Part shown: positions 1 through 11,599 of the stretch, piece by piece
Layout of the letters: each line of letters opens with the position of its first letter
How positions within the stretch are numbered: the stretch's first letter is position 1
Origin: Agapetus fuscipes
Taxonomy: Eukaryota; Arthropoda; Insecta; Trichoptera; Glossosomatidae
Assembly: GCA_951799405.1 (NCBI GenBank)
Contig: OX637344.1
Location: forward strand, 11,284,001 to 11,348,000
Length of the DNA stretch: 64,000 nt
Reading direction: 5' to 3'
Program-made: the position numbers and the translations under genes
Notes under the pieces: model-generated
Database searches by the model: none
What the model saw: only the letters and a program-made list of their open reading frames with translations
What the model was told of the DNA's origin: nothing

Positions 1-223
1 GTATAATAATCTAAGTTGCAATAAAACAATATTTAATGTTCATATGAAATTGTTTCATTAATTTGTTAGTATACATGACGCGTGTGTTCCAACAAAATAA
101 AAACTTTAATCTCAAATGAGAATGAGGCCTGCAACTCTTGCCAATCTTCCCTGAAAACTTGGTTGACATTGGCAAAGTTAACCATTTTGGTTGTTAGCAT
201 CATACCAACCTATAAATCAGGGG
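1..223 (-). repeat. Z repeat (LINE 3' end), minus copy
   Basis: The copy runs from the tail motif (ataatctaagttgc) to the complement of the conserved 5' part (ccaacctataaatcag). It matches the 3' untranslated region that follows LINE coding sequence at 58796-59150. It is cut by the window edge. Confidence 0.75.
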
Positions 224-439
224 CGTGCATCTCATACAGGGACATGCGCCTAATAGGTAGGCAATATATGGTAAAAAACATTTAAGCTTAATATTCAATT
301 TTAAAATTCAGAAATTAAGTTCGATTGGAGTTATCATTAGCACTTCAGTCAATTTCAAATGAGTTATTTTTAAGGAATGGGAGTAAATATTTATTCTGAA
401 ATGTGCCTGCAATAAGTAAGGTACAAATCGATAAGTGAC
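224..439. other. unassigned AT-rich spacer
   Basis: I see no coding sequence or recognisable repeat here. Confidence 0.5.
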
Positions 440-598
440 ATATGTTCGAGCTTCAAAATCCAGGGAAAACCTTAAAAAAACCCTCAAGACACACTACTTT
501 GCCGCGATAACACAAAAAGCGCCCTTGGAGTGACAATCTTTACGAAACGGCGCTATACCAAGTCACCATCATCATCATCATCATCATCATCATCATGA
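440..598 (+). repeat. LINE 3' fragment with (ATC)n tail
   Basis: The translation contains a degenerate LKTHYF-type C-terminal motif of L2/CR1-like LINEs, with stops, and ends in about ten ATC repeats. The same tail type occurs on the minus strand at 24468-24540 and 25125-25345. Confidence 0.5.
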
Positions 599-1124
599 AA
601 CTAGCATCGTTTTCTCAGATAAATGCAACTTTTTCCCTACTTAAAACTACTTAAAACACTACTTAAGTGTTAAAACCCTGTCGTTTAGAAGTTTTTCATG
701 ATCACTTGAATATATTATAATTCGTTCACTTACGATGAGAATTTACACACATTTTTTTATATCCACGATTTCTCAAATCAGTGAATCAGCGCTTATTCAG
801 TTTAACCTTAAAGGTGCCGGTATTAAAAAATAACAAAATAAAAAATAAACAGTACCTCTAGTGAGCGTTTTAGTATCCCGTAAAACGCTATTTTTGAGTT
901 TCAGCTTAATGCTTGAGGTTCCAATGAGGCTATTTTCTGTCCCCGCCCCATCCTAATGACGCGTAATTTATTTATCTCAAAAGAATAAATAGAAATTATT
1001 GTTTCTCTGTACGGAAACCAACAATGGAAAAGAAGGGGAATGAATTACCATGCCTGCAAACCAAAAACTCCAGTTTTTTTGTTGTTTTAACTTTTGGTCC
1101 ATTTTACAAGCATTATTTAATTTA
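599..1124. other. unassigned AT-rich stretch
   Basis: No gene is visible. Around 780-830 a short stretch (cttattcagttt plus accttaaaggt) recurs near 35885-35915, suggesting an old shared repeat. Confidence 0.4.
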
Positions 1125-1374
1125 TAATCTATAATCTAAGTTTCAAAGATATATTGTAATTCAAAACTCACATCAAATGCATGCACACAAACAGACACTT
1201 GTAAGTTTGCGCTTACAAATACTGAATGTGTACTTACAAATAAAATCCAAGCCTCAAATGAACATAAACCCTACAAATTTTCCCAACCTTCCCTGAAACA
1301 GGAGTGATGTTGGCAAAGTGAAACATTTTTTAAAGTATGGGTGGTCAGCCTCATACCAACCTATAAGTCATGGA
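1125..1374 (-). repeat. Z repeat, minus, near full length
   Basis: It has the tail (tctataatctaagttt), the inner hairpin-like GTAAGT/ACTTAC segment and the 5' part ending at ccaacctataagtca. Confidence 0.8.
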
Positions 1375-1416
1375 AGTAAATTTTAATTATTAAGCACTCC
1401 TTTATGGTTCCATATC

Positions 1417-1532
1417 CATAATCAAAGTTGCAAAGGTTATTGACAATTAAGGATTAAATTTATTGCCTGTCCACAAACAGGCATATGTAAGTTCGCACTT
1501 ACACATGCTGCATGTGTACATACTTGATTACA
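1417..1532 (-). repeat. Z repeat, minus, truncated
   Basis: Only the 3' half of Z is present (tail plus the gtaagttcgcacttac segment). Confidence 0.65.
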
Positions 1533-1734
1533 GTCTATATTTTGTAAATAAAAAATACAAAAATTTCGAGGAAAGAAAACCTTTTTTTTTAATCTCTGAA
1601 AAGATAAACTAAAAAATATATTTATGAAATAAAAATATACCAGTACATTAACTTGTTTTAAAAATAGCTAGGTACTTTATTGGATAAGCATGTGTATCAG
1701 GTAGGGAAAGAAAATATAGAGAGACATTGAGTGA

Positions 1735-2500
1735 TTAATTATCCATTAATTGCTTTTCCAACTTGCTGCGAGCAGAACACACCTTCGATCACTTCCTTAA
1801 TGAACATCCCAGATGTTGGGACAGCGACAGTACACAGCGTACCCCCCTGTAAGCTGAACAATCAGAACCTGTATTATACACAATCAGAACCTGCATTATA
1901 CACAATCAGAACCTGCATTATACACAATCAAACCTTGTATTATAAACAATCAGAGCATTTATTTAACACAATCAAAACCTGTATTATACACAGTAAGAAC
2001 CTGCATTATACACAATCGGAACCTGCATTATACATGATCAGAGCTTTTATTTTACAGTTCCTTCATAGGTTTACACACATTTTTCCAAAAAAAAATCAGA
2101 ATAACATTAAAACGATCAATTTCGTAATAAACATCCCAGATGTTGGGACAGTGAGAGTACACAACGTGCTTTCCTGTAAGCTGTACACTCAGAACCTTTA
2201 TTATACACAATCAGAACCTGCATTATACATAATAAGAACTTGTATTATACACAACTAGAACCTGCATTAAACACAATCAGAACATTTAGTTAACAGCTAG
2301 ACTGGGAAACAAATTATTTCATTATGTTCAACAAACTTTGAGAAGAACACTTTTTCGTTTAATTCCGTGATGGACATCCCAAATGTAAAGAAAAGAACAC
2401 GGCGAAAATATTCTGTAAGCTGTTCAATTAGAAATTAATTACACATAAACAGCACCTGGATTCTACACAGCATTTTAAATGATCAAATTCCTAGATAGAA
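1735..2500. repeat. nested minisatellite (about 21-bp unit in a larger repeat)
   Basis: A unit close to tacacaatcagaacctgcat is repeated many times at 1855-2060 and 2185-2290. A longer unit containing acatcccagatgttgggaca followed by ctgtaagctg begins near 1795, 2130 and, diverged, 2370. The 175-codon open frame across it is a by-product of the tandem repeat. Confidence 0.85.
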
Positions 2501-2734
2501 ACTGTAAAGTAAAGTTCCCCATCCTATGATTTGACTCATTTCCGCATTTTCTTCCAACCTTTGCTAACTAAATTAGCGCCATCAAAATATGGCGTGTATG
2601 TAAAAAAAGTAAAAAAACCTTTTTAGATTTTTGGCACAAACTTAAAAATATGAATGGGAAGTCTCAAAGACCAAATATATTTTAAATTTATCAATTAAAA
2701 GAAATCAATGAAAATTGTAGAATGACTTACAATA

Positions 2735-3087
2735 GTGTTATAGTGAATGTGAGATTGTGTGTCTATGTATTTCTAATTGTGTGAGTGTGTCTGTGTATCT
2801 AAACGTAGGTGCTTCAATTATTGTGTTTGCATTTGTTCGATATTGTATGAGTATTTGCTCGAATAGAGTATTCTGTCTTGAGTGTGCCAGAATGACTCTT
2901 ATACACCTATAAATAGACACCAAGATGCTTTGCCAGTAGACTTGTATCGGAGCCGTATAACTAATAATAAGTAGTCAAGCGACCGTGGTGTAAAGTTAAC
3001 TCTGTGAACGAACCAAATGTAAACGGAATATAAAAATAAATCAACCGATGTTTTTGTGAATTTGAACCCGTAACTCATAACAATATT
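2735..3087 (+). repeat. LTR-like promoter fragment
   Basis: A TATA element (ctataaataga) near 2909 is followed by gatgctttg and cagt. The same arrangement recurs near 12463, and the downstream gaaccaaatgtaaacgga / gaacccgtaactcataac recurs near 48800-48880. This resembles the U3/R part of an LTR retrotransposon. No internal coding region or clear LTR ends are visible, so solo LTR is an inference. Confidence 0.4.
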
Positions 3088-3139
3088 ATTAAAATCGATA
3101 CAAACAGTATGTTCCTTGTATTACAAAGAAAAATAGTTT

Positions 3140-3260
3140 CTGAACCTGTATAATACACAATTAGAACCTGAAATATTCACAATCAGAACCATTATTATAC
3201 AAAAAGTGCATCTATTATACTGTAAGTTACTTGCATTATACAGACAGGTAAGGATGATAT
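3140..3260 (+). repeat. outlying copies of the 21-bp minisatellite unit
   Basis: Several diverged acacaatcagaacc-type units resemble the array at 1855-2290. Confidence 0.6.
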
Positions 3261-3515
3261 TATCATATTGGACTTGCACAATGAGAGTACGGTACATATT
3301 GTGTTTGCATGTACCTACAGATATGTTATATTTTGTGGATATTATACGAAATGGAAATACGAAGCCAGCATCGCATTATCGGAATTAAATTAGTCTTAAG
3401 GACTGTGGTATACCTGAGACAGGGTTGCCAAAAATCAAATTGGTTTGACGATTGAAATTTCCATTATATTTGCATCACTATTTCATTTAAAAAAAAAGCT
3501 TCGTATGAGAATTCC

Positions 3516-3612
3516 TTGACTTTAAGATTAGTATGAGGCTGATCACCCATACTGTACAAAATGGTTAGCTTTGCCAGTATCATCACTGTTTCAGGGAAGG
3601 TCAGCAAAAGTT
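3516..3612 (+). repeat. Z repeat, plus, 5' part only
   Basis: The segment from ccttgacttt to gggaaggtcagcaaaagt is present, then it breaks into an oppositely oriented LINE fragment. Confidence 0.65.
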
Positions 3613-3780
3613 GACACTCTGACTATCCCATTCATCGCTTTTTCATGTGGTCCATCCATACTATTCTCGGTCTTCCTCTAGCACGACATCCATCTATTCT
3701 TGCAACGTATACATGTTTTCTTTCATCACTCATTCTCTCCATACATATGTCCAAGCCATGTTAACAAACTTCTCTATATA
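3613..3780 (-). pseudogene. LINE C-terminal coding fragment (Z-type LINE)
   Basis: Read on the minus strand it encodes a degenerate form of the segment seen at 58527-58700: an RMAWTYGENE-like frame corresponding to RWLGHMERMNEER, then GCR-RGRPR and a WMDH end. It is truncated and abuts a plus-strand Z copy. Confidence 0.65.
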
Positions 3781-3814
3781 AATAGCTAGTTTTTTTTTTT
3801 AAGAAATCCTGTGC

Positions 3815-3868
3815 GGGAGACTCCCTAGATTCTAGAGACTCTAGGGGTCTATGACACTTGTTGTAGTG
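3815..3868. repeat. dispersed repeat shared with 25035-25110
   Basis: Both places carry aatcctgtgcgg, gactctaggggtctatgaca and cttgttgtagtgccgca. The family is not recognised. A diverged complement lies near 45125-45180. Confidence 0.6.
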
Positions 3869-4107
3869 CCGCAGAGGTGTACGAGCTTGGTCGTCGCTAG
3901 AAAGCGCCAATACTCAAGCAAGACCCAGTTGCTGTAAGGCTGGATGGACCTTTGGTGACCGGTCATTGGTAAAGGTTAACGAATTTTTCAACCCAGCGAA
4001 GAGCAAATTTAAAAATATAAACGGTAATTTTTTTGTGCTCCGCCGGGATTCGAACCCACAACCTTCCCATTCAGAGTCCGCAGTGTTATCAGTGAGCTAC
4101 AATAGCA
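3869..4107 (-). repeat. SINE1 (tRNA-derived), minus
   Basis: The complement contains the B box GGTTCGAATCCC and a diverged A box, followed by the family body (accggtcattggtaaagg) and part of the LINE-like tail. It is a retroposon, not a tRNA gene. Confidence 0.8.
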
Positions 4108-4880
4108 TCAATGAGCTACGGTAGCATCAATTTGCAATATTCTAAATATAATAAGATAAAAGTGAGTCATCTCAAATGTTTCTTAATGTGCTTTTTCTTT
4201 TCAACAAAATATAGGATTTTGAGTGATTAAATGATTTCTTAAAAGTATATTAAGGAAGCTTTAATTCTTTTTTCATACACAATCCATAGATTTCATTGAA
4301 TTTTATGTGGCCGAATACGTTGCTTTTATTCTTATTTTCATTAAAACCATTAAAACATATTTTTCAAAAATTCAGATGTAAAAAATTACACCAAATTATT
4401 CCTAATAGCACTTATTAAGTTTGCTTCTGTCCCTGCCATCTCAGGTAGATTTCCCTACATCTTTGTCTGGGGTAAAACAAGCATGTGTATGCGTTGCACA
4501 CACACACACACTGCCACCTATGGAAGGCATTGTTTGTCGATCTGACCAAACAATTAGACATCTGTGGATGCAGCCTAAGTAAACTCAGAGTCCCTTGTGC
4601 CACCCCTACTTTATAATAACTACATACAGATGCATGGGTGTTGTGAATCTATCGTTAAGTCACAAGATGTATTGTATAAAATATGACATTATTTTATTTG
4701 TTATTTGTTTGTCATCTTCAGGTAGTAAACATTTTCAGGTAAAATGTAATAATTTATTTGTCATTCATTTTGAGTTGATACAATTGAATAAAATATAAAG
4801 AGTTGCTATAATTGTCACATAACTTTTTTTTAAATCAGAAGAATTAAAGGTAATAACATTGTTTAGCAAATCAATAAAAT
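4108..4880. other. unassigned AT-rich stretch
   Basis: No gene is recognised. There is a short (CA)n run near 4496-4512. Short open frames are not supported by family motifs. Confidence 0.4.
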
Positions 4881-4889
4881 AATATAAAT

Positions 4890-4955
4890 TGTGGACGATT
4901 ACAGGCTGGGTAAAATTAATAAATGTGGAACAGGTTTCATAAGCCGTCTTCATAA
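4890..4955 (-). mobile_element. PLE lineage D relic with decayed hammerhead
   Basis: The minus strand reads TGAAGA, a GC-containing spacer, then GAAACCTGTTCC and an attaattttaccc segment. It parallels the better motif at 12124-12164 and its flank, but C3 and stem II are lost. Confidence 0.45.
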
Positions 4956-4984
4956 ACTTCCGTGCAAATCATTCGGTGCAAATT

Positions 4985-5115
4985 ATGATTTGGGTTTTAT
5001 GTTGGAAGTTCATATGCGGCATGTGTAAGTGCGAACTTATACTTGTGTGGTTGGGGGCATCCATTCAATATGAATTGATGATGCATATTTCTTTGCAATC
5101 TATAGATTGTACATT
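4985..5115 (+). repeat. Z repeat, plus, 3' part
   Basis: It has the gcatgtgtaagtgcgaactt segment and a tail near ttgcaatctatagatt. Confidence 0.6.
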
Positions 5116-6147
5116 ATGTTTATTTTTATCAATATTTAAGAAGATTATAATGTTAAAAAAAAATGTTTGGCTTAGATTTTAAATGCGTTTTTATCTTCAA
5201 AGTGTCTACCCTACTCGATTGAAAAAGTTTATTTCCTTTATTTCGAAGGAAGAAAAAGAAGGATGAAAAAGTTACTATAGAAACTCTAGCTACGTAAGTC
5301 CAGCGCAAGCTTTCAATTTACTCTAAACGAGATATCCCGGCTAAATTATCTTGTTCATTGAGGATTGACCTCTATCGCTAATGCACCCCCGACCGACCTT
5401 TCAATAATAATTACCATCCCTTAGTTTGCGGACCCAGGAGGGTGGGAGGTCAGCCCTTGCGGTCAACCGGTGGGTCCTGTATCGGAAATTCCAAACGCCT
5501 TTATTGGTTCCAAAACAGGTGAACAAAACCCAAATTAGGGATGAAATCCCTGTTGGGGACAAATGATGGGTTTATTTATTAGAATATTGGGTAGCACTGA
5601 CAATAGCTTAATTTTCTCTCAGGTAAAATTTTCTAAAAGGTAAATCCTTTTTACAGTGAAAGGAATTATTGAATTAATAATTTCATTGGATCTAAAATTA
5701 CTTTGTTCGGCTTTTCAATAATTGTTCATTATATATTTATTTTTCATGGTTTAGGTTTTTAGTAATCCGTTTTACGAAAAATGTATACGTCTTTGCATTT
5801 CAAATGAAATTTTGAAACTGCATTTCTTCTATTCAAGCATTTCATCTGTATAAGATGATTTGAGAGATTGATGAAAAATTAAATAATTGTTGTATCTTAA
5901 ATATTTGCATTAAGAATTTATTTCTGTCCATCACTCTATACGCATTCTTCTTTAACATTCACTCGGTAAAGGAGTAAGTGGATTAAATCTGCAGAGATTT
6001 TGGCCACCGTCATCGTGAAAGTTAAAATTAAAGTTACAGCATCAAAATAATGTCCATGCATTAGTTTACTTCGTTATTGTTATTTTTTCAATCTTCAGAA
6101 CTCGTGTTATATGATTTGTAAACTAAATTGCAAAACAAGACTGGCAT
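5116..6147. other. unassigned stretch
   Basis: No gene is recognised. A less AT-rich block at 5380-5560 is of unknown origin and holds no open frame that I can assign. Confidence 0.4.
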
Positions 6148-6358
6148 TTAAGGCTCATATTTAATGCATGCTCACAAACAGGCACATTTAAGTCCGCGCT
6201 TATACATGTTGCATGTGTACATACAAAATAAACAACACTTCACATGAACATGAACTTTGCAACTCCTGCTGCTTTCCCTGAAACCGGGGTGGGTTTGACA
6301 AAAGTGAACCAATTTTTTACAGCATATAAATCAGCCTCATACCAACTTATCCGTCAAG
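6148..6358 (-). repeat. Z repeat, minus
   Basis: A near-complete copy runs from ggctcatatttaatgcatgc to cataccaacttatccgtcaa. Confidence 0.75.
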
Positions 6359-7719
6359 AAACCATACGTATAACGTTAATAAATTAGAGTACAAAGGAAA
6401 ATGTACATTACTAACAGCATTTTTTCATGAAAACATAATATTTTTAAGTCTAAATTGTAATAATGATAAAAGCACCTTTGCATAAAAATACCTTACTACA
6501 AAAAAGTCTTGTTAATCCTTTGGTAAAAATTCATTTCGCGTTAGATGGTTCGCTGCAGCCCAGCCATGTAAAATTCTCTATGCAATCTTAATTTGAATAT
6601 TTTCAGACCTGTGGAGATCCTCTCTCATCCCTTTGGCCCACCACCATCCCCTACCCTCGAGGTAGTTTCACTCTTACACCCCTTTGGATGCTCCACAGCC
6701 TTTTTGCCACCCCCAAGGCTTTGATGCACCCATGTGAGTATGAGAGGTAATGGAATAAAGAAAAGAATGTGAAAAGTAAAGGTGATTATAAGTTGTTAGT
6801 AAATTGATGAATTGTAGTTATATTCATTTAAGAATGAAAAAGCTGTGAGATGGATAAATTCTCTCAACTCTCTGCACTAGAAATAATAAAAATTAACAAA
6901 TATAAAATAATCCCCTAATACCCTTATCAATAACATCCTGGTACCCAATTCATCCCCTCTGTTGACCATATTCCCGAGGAAGCAATCCTTAGAAATATTA
7001 TTAATTGATATTGTTGATACCTGCCAGACAAAATAGGTCGATGAATTGCATTTATCTTCACAAGTCTATTTAAAAGAAAAGAACTTTGTTCTAATGCTAT
7101 GAAAAATATTCAACAATCATAACAATAAATTAGGAAAAGGGAACACAAAAAAGCAAACAATAATGTAGGAAAAAATCATCAAACATTTTTTATTCAATAA
7201 ATAAATAGTGAAATTTTATTACTCCGGTACAGAAGGTGTTGTAAAAGTCAACCAATGGCGTGAAGCCCCTGATTGGCGGGAAACAAAAAAGTGTGAAGTT
7301 TTTACAGCCTTGGGGGCCCTCAAATTTTTACGGGCCCCCTAAAAAGGCGGGTGGGGTTCCCGGGGGGGGGGGGATCATTTCCCACGTCCGAAGATTAAAA
7401 GTAACAAAAAATACGGGGGAGCTTTGCGAGGGGAGGGGAGAAGAACTTTCAGGTGAGTAACTACTGGAAATAGAAGAAAATTTAAAGAGTGAAATATGCT
7501 TTAAAATTACATTGATTTTCTTTTCATTTTGATAGCTGATTTTTTCAGTAAAATTACAACAAATATTTAATATTGAATTGACTTAACTGATTTGTTACAA
7601 TTTTCTCTAAATAATGGTACAGTTATTATTAAAAATATAATTCATCACATTTTTGGTATTTTTAGGGACCTATTTATCTTTACATAGATATAACTTCTTA
7701 TAGGCTATTATGTTAGCTT
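6359..7719. other. unassigned AT-rich stretch with a G/C-run block
   Basis: No gene is recognised. At 7300-7370 there is a low-complexity block with a run of 12 or more G. The 66-codon open frame through it has no recognisable family. Confidence 0.4.
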
Positions 7720-7948
7720 AGTAGGTTAGCTGCCCAACCATAGTGTAAAAATTGGTTCACTTTGTTATGTTAGATAAGGTCAGTACAAGTTGCAGGGTAT
7801 AAATAGGCTCATTTGAGGTTTGGAATTTAATTTGTAAGTACACATGCAGTATTTGTAAGCGAGAACTTACGAGAGTCTCTTCGCGGGCGTGCATTTAATA
7901 TGATTTTTAAATTTTCATATATCTTGCAACATAGATTATAGATTATTT
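7720..7948 (+). repeat. Z repeat, plus
   Basis: It has the diverged 5' part (ggttcactttgttatg), the gtaagtacacatgcag segment and the tail (cttgcaacatagattataga). Confidence 0.75.
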
Positions 7949-8423
7949 AGATGTAAGGAGTAGAAAAACTACCTACATGAAATTTTAATCCAAGTAAAGG
8001 AAGTCCATTAAAATTTCCAAACATGCTAGGGCTGAAAAAAATATCTGCCTACATTCACCAAAAGATTGGTGACCAAAATGGATCATCAATCCTTGCAGCC
8101 ACTGCTTCTTGTGTAAGAATTGCTGCTACCTACAGCGATAAACAAACTTTACTTGGGATCTTCAAGTGTTATTTAACCAAAGACCATCCGTGATATATTT
8201 TTACTTTATAGCAGTCCGTAGGAACTGTTATAATGTCTTGTATTCGTCGGTGAATAAAAAGGTTTTGAGGGAAATGAGCTGTCTTTCACCAGGGCATGCA
8301 AAAAACCTAGTTTTTGTTATCTGTAAAATATTGGTGCCAATATATATATTTATACCTACATTTATTTAAAATGAGTTTTTTCGAAAAAAAACCATAAAAA
8401 CATTAATTTTAATGTTCTTAGTA

Positions 8424-8680
8424 GTCTAATCTAATCTAATCTAAGCTGCAAGGATATATACCATTTAAGATTTACATCAAATGCATTCCCACAATCAGAC
8501 ATGTATAATTTCGCGCTAACACATGCCGCATGTGGACCTACAATATAAAAACCCAATCTCAAATTAACATAAGCCCTGCAACTCTTGCCGTCCTTCCCTG
8601 AGACAGGGGTGACATTGGCAAAGTGAACCATTTTTTTCACAGTATGGGTGGTTAGCCGCATACCAACGTATAAGTCAAGG
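8424..8680 (-). repeat. Z repeat, minus, with (TCTAA)n tail
   Basis: A near full-length copy. Its 3' tail is a short tandem repeat (taatctaatctaatctaa), the signature of a LINE-type retroposon end. Confidence 0.85.
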
Positions 8681-8834
8681 AAAAGGGGAATATAAAATAC
8701 TGGGTTTCCCAACTACGAATCTTCAAATTAAATAAATACCCGTTATAATCAATCACCACTTTTTCAAAAAAAAAAAATGAAAAGTATATTCAACATACAA
8801 AGTGTTAGCTTTTATACAAAAAGGATCAATGATC

Positions 8835-9006
8835 ATATAATCTAATTTGCAAATATGCATTATAATATTTGAGATTCATATTAAGAGCGTTTCCACAAGC
8901 AGACACGTGTAAGTTCACGCTTACACATACCGCATGTGGAATATAAAAACCCAATCTCAAATGAACAAAAGCCCTACAACTCTTGCCGACCTTCCCTGAA
9001 ACAGGG
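8835..9006 (-). repeat. Z repeat, minus, 5'-truncated
   Basis: It matches Z from the tail to cttccctgaaacaggg and then stops, which is a typical 5' truncation. Confidence 0.75.
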
Positions 9007-9739
9007 AAGGTCTGCAAAACAAATACCTTAAAAGATTACCTGCATTAGGAATATAATAAATTTTGAATATGGTCTGAGCATATCCTTATTTTATGCTATA
9101 CAGCGATGTGCATTGTGCAATTTATTTTTTCTTGTATTTATTGAGAATTATATAGTGGTAAAGCGTGTTATGTAGACAGCACAAACCATGCTAATCCAAA
9201 TTGGCAGGAACACTAGTCGGCACCAGTTACTGAGTTCAATGTACCGCAACGATTTTAGCAAACATCCATTCGCAGCATCCCTAAAACCCGATAATACATT
9301 CGAGAACAGAGCAACGGCAGCGAAAGCCTAACGGACTAACGGCCAACGCTAACGGACCGTTGGCGTAACGACCGCTCGCGTAACGGACCGCTCCCGTAAC
9401 CAAGCTGAGGCTTTAACGGCGCTGACAACGATAGTCATGGGATAGCTAGCAACCGAAATGTATCGAGGTTTTTACAGATTTTTTGAAGTGTTTTTTCATG
9501 TCTTGATTAAGGGAAAACGCATAGCTACGCATTTTCTTGTACGCAGCCTAAAAAAATTAAATCGTTCATTGAAATAATACTTCATGAAAGAAGTAGTTAA
9601 AAGTGAATAAAAATGCATTTACGAAAAAAATAGATTGCAATTTGTTTTTGAACCAAAAAATAGCGATTTTTTGTTATTCTTTACTGATATAATTAAATTT
9701 TTCTATTGAATTAAAATATTTTCTTAAATCGTTTTGAGA
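9007..9739. other. unassigned stretch
   Basis: No gene is recognised. It contains the GC-rich block listed separately. Confidence 0.4.
9300..9430. repeat. GC-rich block built on short TAACGG/ACCGC repeats
   Basis: Repeated taacgga, aacgg and gtaacggaccgctc motifs form an imperfect tandem block that is much richer in G+C than its flanks. A similar taacgacg-rich block lies at 22545-22630. Origin unknown. Confidence 0.6.
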
Positions 9740-9900
9740 TTCATATTTCATAGTTGATAACAATGCCGTTTAAGATTCGTCTTAACACATGCTACATGTG
9801 TACTAACATAACAAGACCATAACCTCAAATGAATCAAAATCCAGCAACTCTTGCCGACTTACCTTAAAACGTATTGGTAAAACTAAACTTATTTCAGTAA
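9740..9900 (-). repeat. Z repeat, minus, diverged
   Basis: The cacatgctacatgtgtact and ctcaaatgaatcaaaat segments are recognisable. Both ends are eroded. Confidence 0.6.
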
Positions 9901-10117
9901 AGGCATTTCCCCATTTTTAAGAAGTAAACTTAACTGATAGGACTCTTCATCACACATAGCACTTTTCTTCCAAAGACGAATTCTTAAAAATACGAATTAG
10001 AGGTCACCCAAGAACTTTATACTTCCAGGATTGGAAGAAGCTCATGGATGTCTCCTATTTGCAGCTACCTTGAGAAGATAATGAGTTGAACCAATGCCAG
10101 CATCAATGTCAAACTTT

Positions 10118-10326
10118 GTAGATATAATTATGAAAGATATATTGACATAAAATATTCACATCAAATGCATGTCCACAAACAGACGCCTTTAAATTCGTAA
10201 TTAAAAAATGCGCATGTGTACTTACAAATTAAAAGTCAAATCTCTAATGAAGAAACCCGAGCAACTTCTGCCAATTTTCCCTGAAACAAGTATAGGTGGT
10301 CAGCATGATAACCCATAAGTCAATGA
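10118..10326 (-). repeat. Z repeat, minus
   Basis: It runs from gaaagatatattgaca to cccataagtcaatgaa, with small internal deletions. Confidence 0.7.
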
Positions 10327-10348
10327 ATCAATATGCATTAAATATTAA

Positions 10349-10571
10349 GGGCCTGTTGCACAAAACTCCAATCAGATAAAAATCAAAACTAAGTGTAATT
10401 TCTCCCAAAAAATACAAAAAATGGTTGCATATCCGTAAATCAACTGATGTACATCATCTTTCCTGTTCCAATTCCATCATATTATTGTCTACTTCCGAGA
10501 AATATTTATAACCGATGTCCTTACCAGAATTAAGCAATCAAATATTGACTGGAGGTTGGTACAACAGGCCC
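10349..10571. mobile_element. MITE with GGGCCTGTTG terminal inverted repeats
   Basis: The left end gggcctgttgcacaa and the right end gtacaacaggccc are inverted copies. The 223-bp interior is non-coding. No target duplication was identified. Confidence 0.75.
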
Positions 10572-10999
10572 GAAATGTATCTTTGGAATTCTGCAGATTA
10601 TTGACCTGAAGCAAAGCATCGATTAAAATAACACCCAAACACTAGCGATATTCTGTTGCTTCTAATACACAGTCTGTTTTTACACTCTCATAAAAAGCCC
10701 CCCCATCCCCGTAGCCCGGCGTACACCCCACCAATTACATGCCACATTCGGTTTACAGACAACAATTTTCGCTAATACGTTTTTATGCATGAGGGAACTG
10801 GATTACTTTCCTGTGGTTCACTGTACACAATATGGACTCGCAGTACAATGTGGGTAAATACGGAATAGCTACTGTGATCTCTGTGGATGGCCCAACGACG
10901 ACCGTGTAAGGTGAATTGCATTCATTTAATATGTTCCTATCTAAAAGCTAAACAATGCATAAAGAATTGATGTTATCGTTAATATATTGTTACGAATCA
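10572..10999. other. unassigned stretch
   Basis: No gene or repeat is recognised. Confidence 0.4.
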
Positions 11000-11240
11000 T
11001 GAAATCAAAGTACCTACGCGCACCTGTGCATGTACGATGGTGTGAGTAGAACAATCTGGGAGTAGTCCATGATGGTGGTAGTGCATAGAACGGTGTTCTG
11101 GTGTGAGCGAGAAATCGAAGAATGATCTGGAATATGCGAGAAAGATCTCTTTTGTGCCTATATATAGGGATTACAATGGTGCGGAGAGCGATTAGTCGCT
11201 CCAAGCATTTTGCCGTGAAGACCAATATACGCAGAGACAT
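11000..11240 (+). repeat. possible LTR-like promoter fragment
   Basis: The context atgcgagaa, a TATA element (cctatatataggg) and downstream sequence resemble the arrangement at 12440-12500, but similarity is weak. The overlapping open frames on both strands have no family signature. Confidence 0.25.
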
Positions 11241-11243
11241 TTA

Positions 11244-11465
11244 TGTCACAAGCGCCTTTAGGACAAAAAAAGCCATAATCTTGTCGGTTACACCAAAATC
11301 ATACTTCGAAAACGCAGTTGTTTGCTTGGGCATAAACAACGAAAAAATCATCATATAGCTATGGGAGTTAGCGCAGTTGAAAGAGTGAAAAAAATTAGTA
11401 GGAGAGCATTCATAACTCATTTTTGACCAAAATGTCGCTTAATTTCCTTTTAACCGTCGATTTAT
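11244..11465. repeat. dispersed repeat R11 (pair with 60068-60285)
   Basis: Long shared runs include cgcagttgtttgcttgggca, agctatgggagttagcgca and cattcataactcatttttga. No coding frame is conserved well enough to assign. It may be an old DNA transposon or other dispersed repeat. Confidence 0.7.
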
Positions 11466-11552
11466 ATAATATATACTAACAAAATTCACAAAAGCCTGTG
11501 GCTGCAAGCATTCTTTATTTTCCCTAAAAACCTATTAATAAATCCTTTCGTT

Positions 11553-11592
11553 AGAAATGCAAGCATTCTAACAACTGAGCTATCGACCGGAT
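11553..11592 (-). repeat. SINE2 head fragment, minus
   Basis: The complement gives ccggtcgatagctcagttg followed by the gcttgcatt segment of the SINE2 tRNA-like head. Confidence 0.6.
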
Positions 11593-11599
11593 AGCTTTG

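Noticed and set aside
1855..2060. CRISPR-like array
   Set aside because: The repeats are contiguous with no unique spacers, and the genome is eukaryotic.
1731..2258. 175-codon open frame as a gene
   Set aside because: It is produced by the tandem repeat unit, whose 21-bp length keeps one frame open, and it has no start context or domain.
7260..7460. 66-codon glycine/proline-rich frame
   Set aside because: It spans a G-run low-complexity block with no conserved feature.
10941..11358. opposed open frames of 78-99 codons
   Set aside because: They overlap a repeat (R11) and an LTR-like promoter fragment, and neither strand shows a domain or splice-compatible structure.
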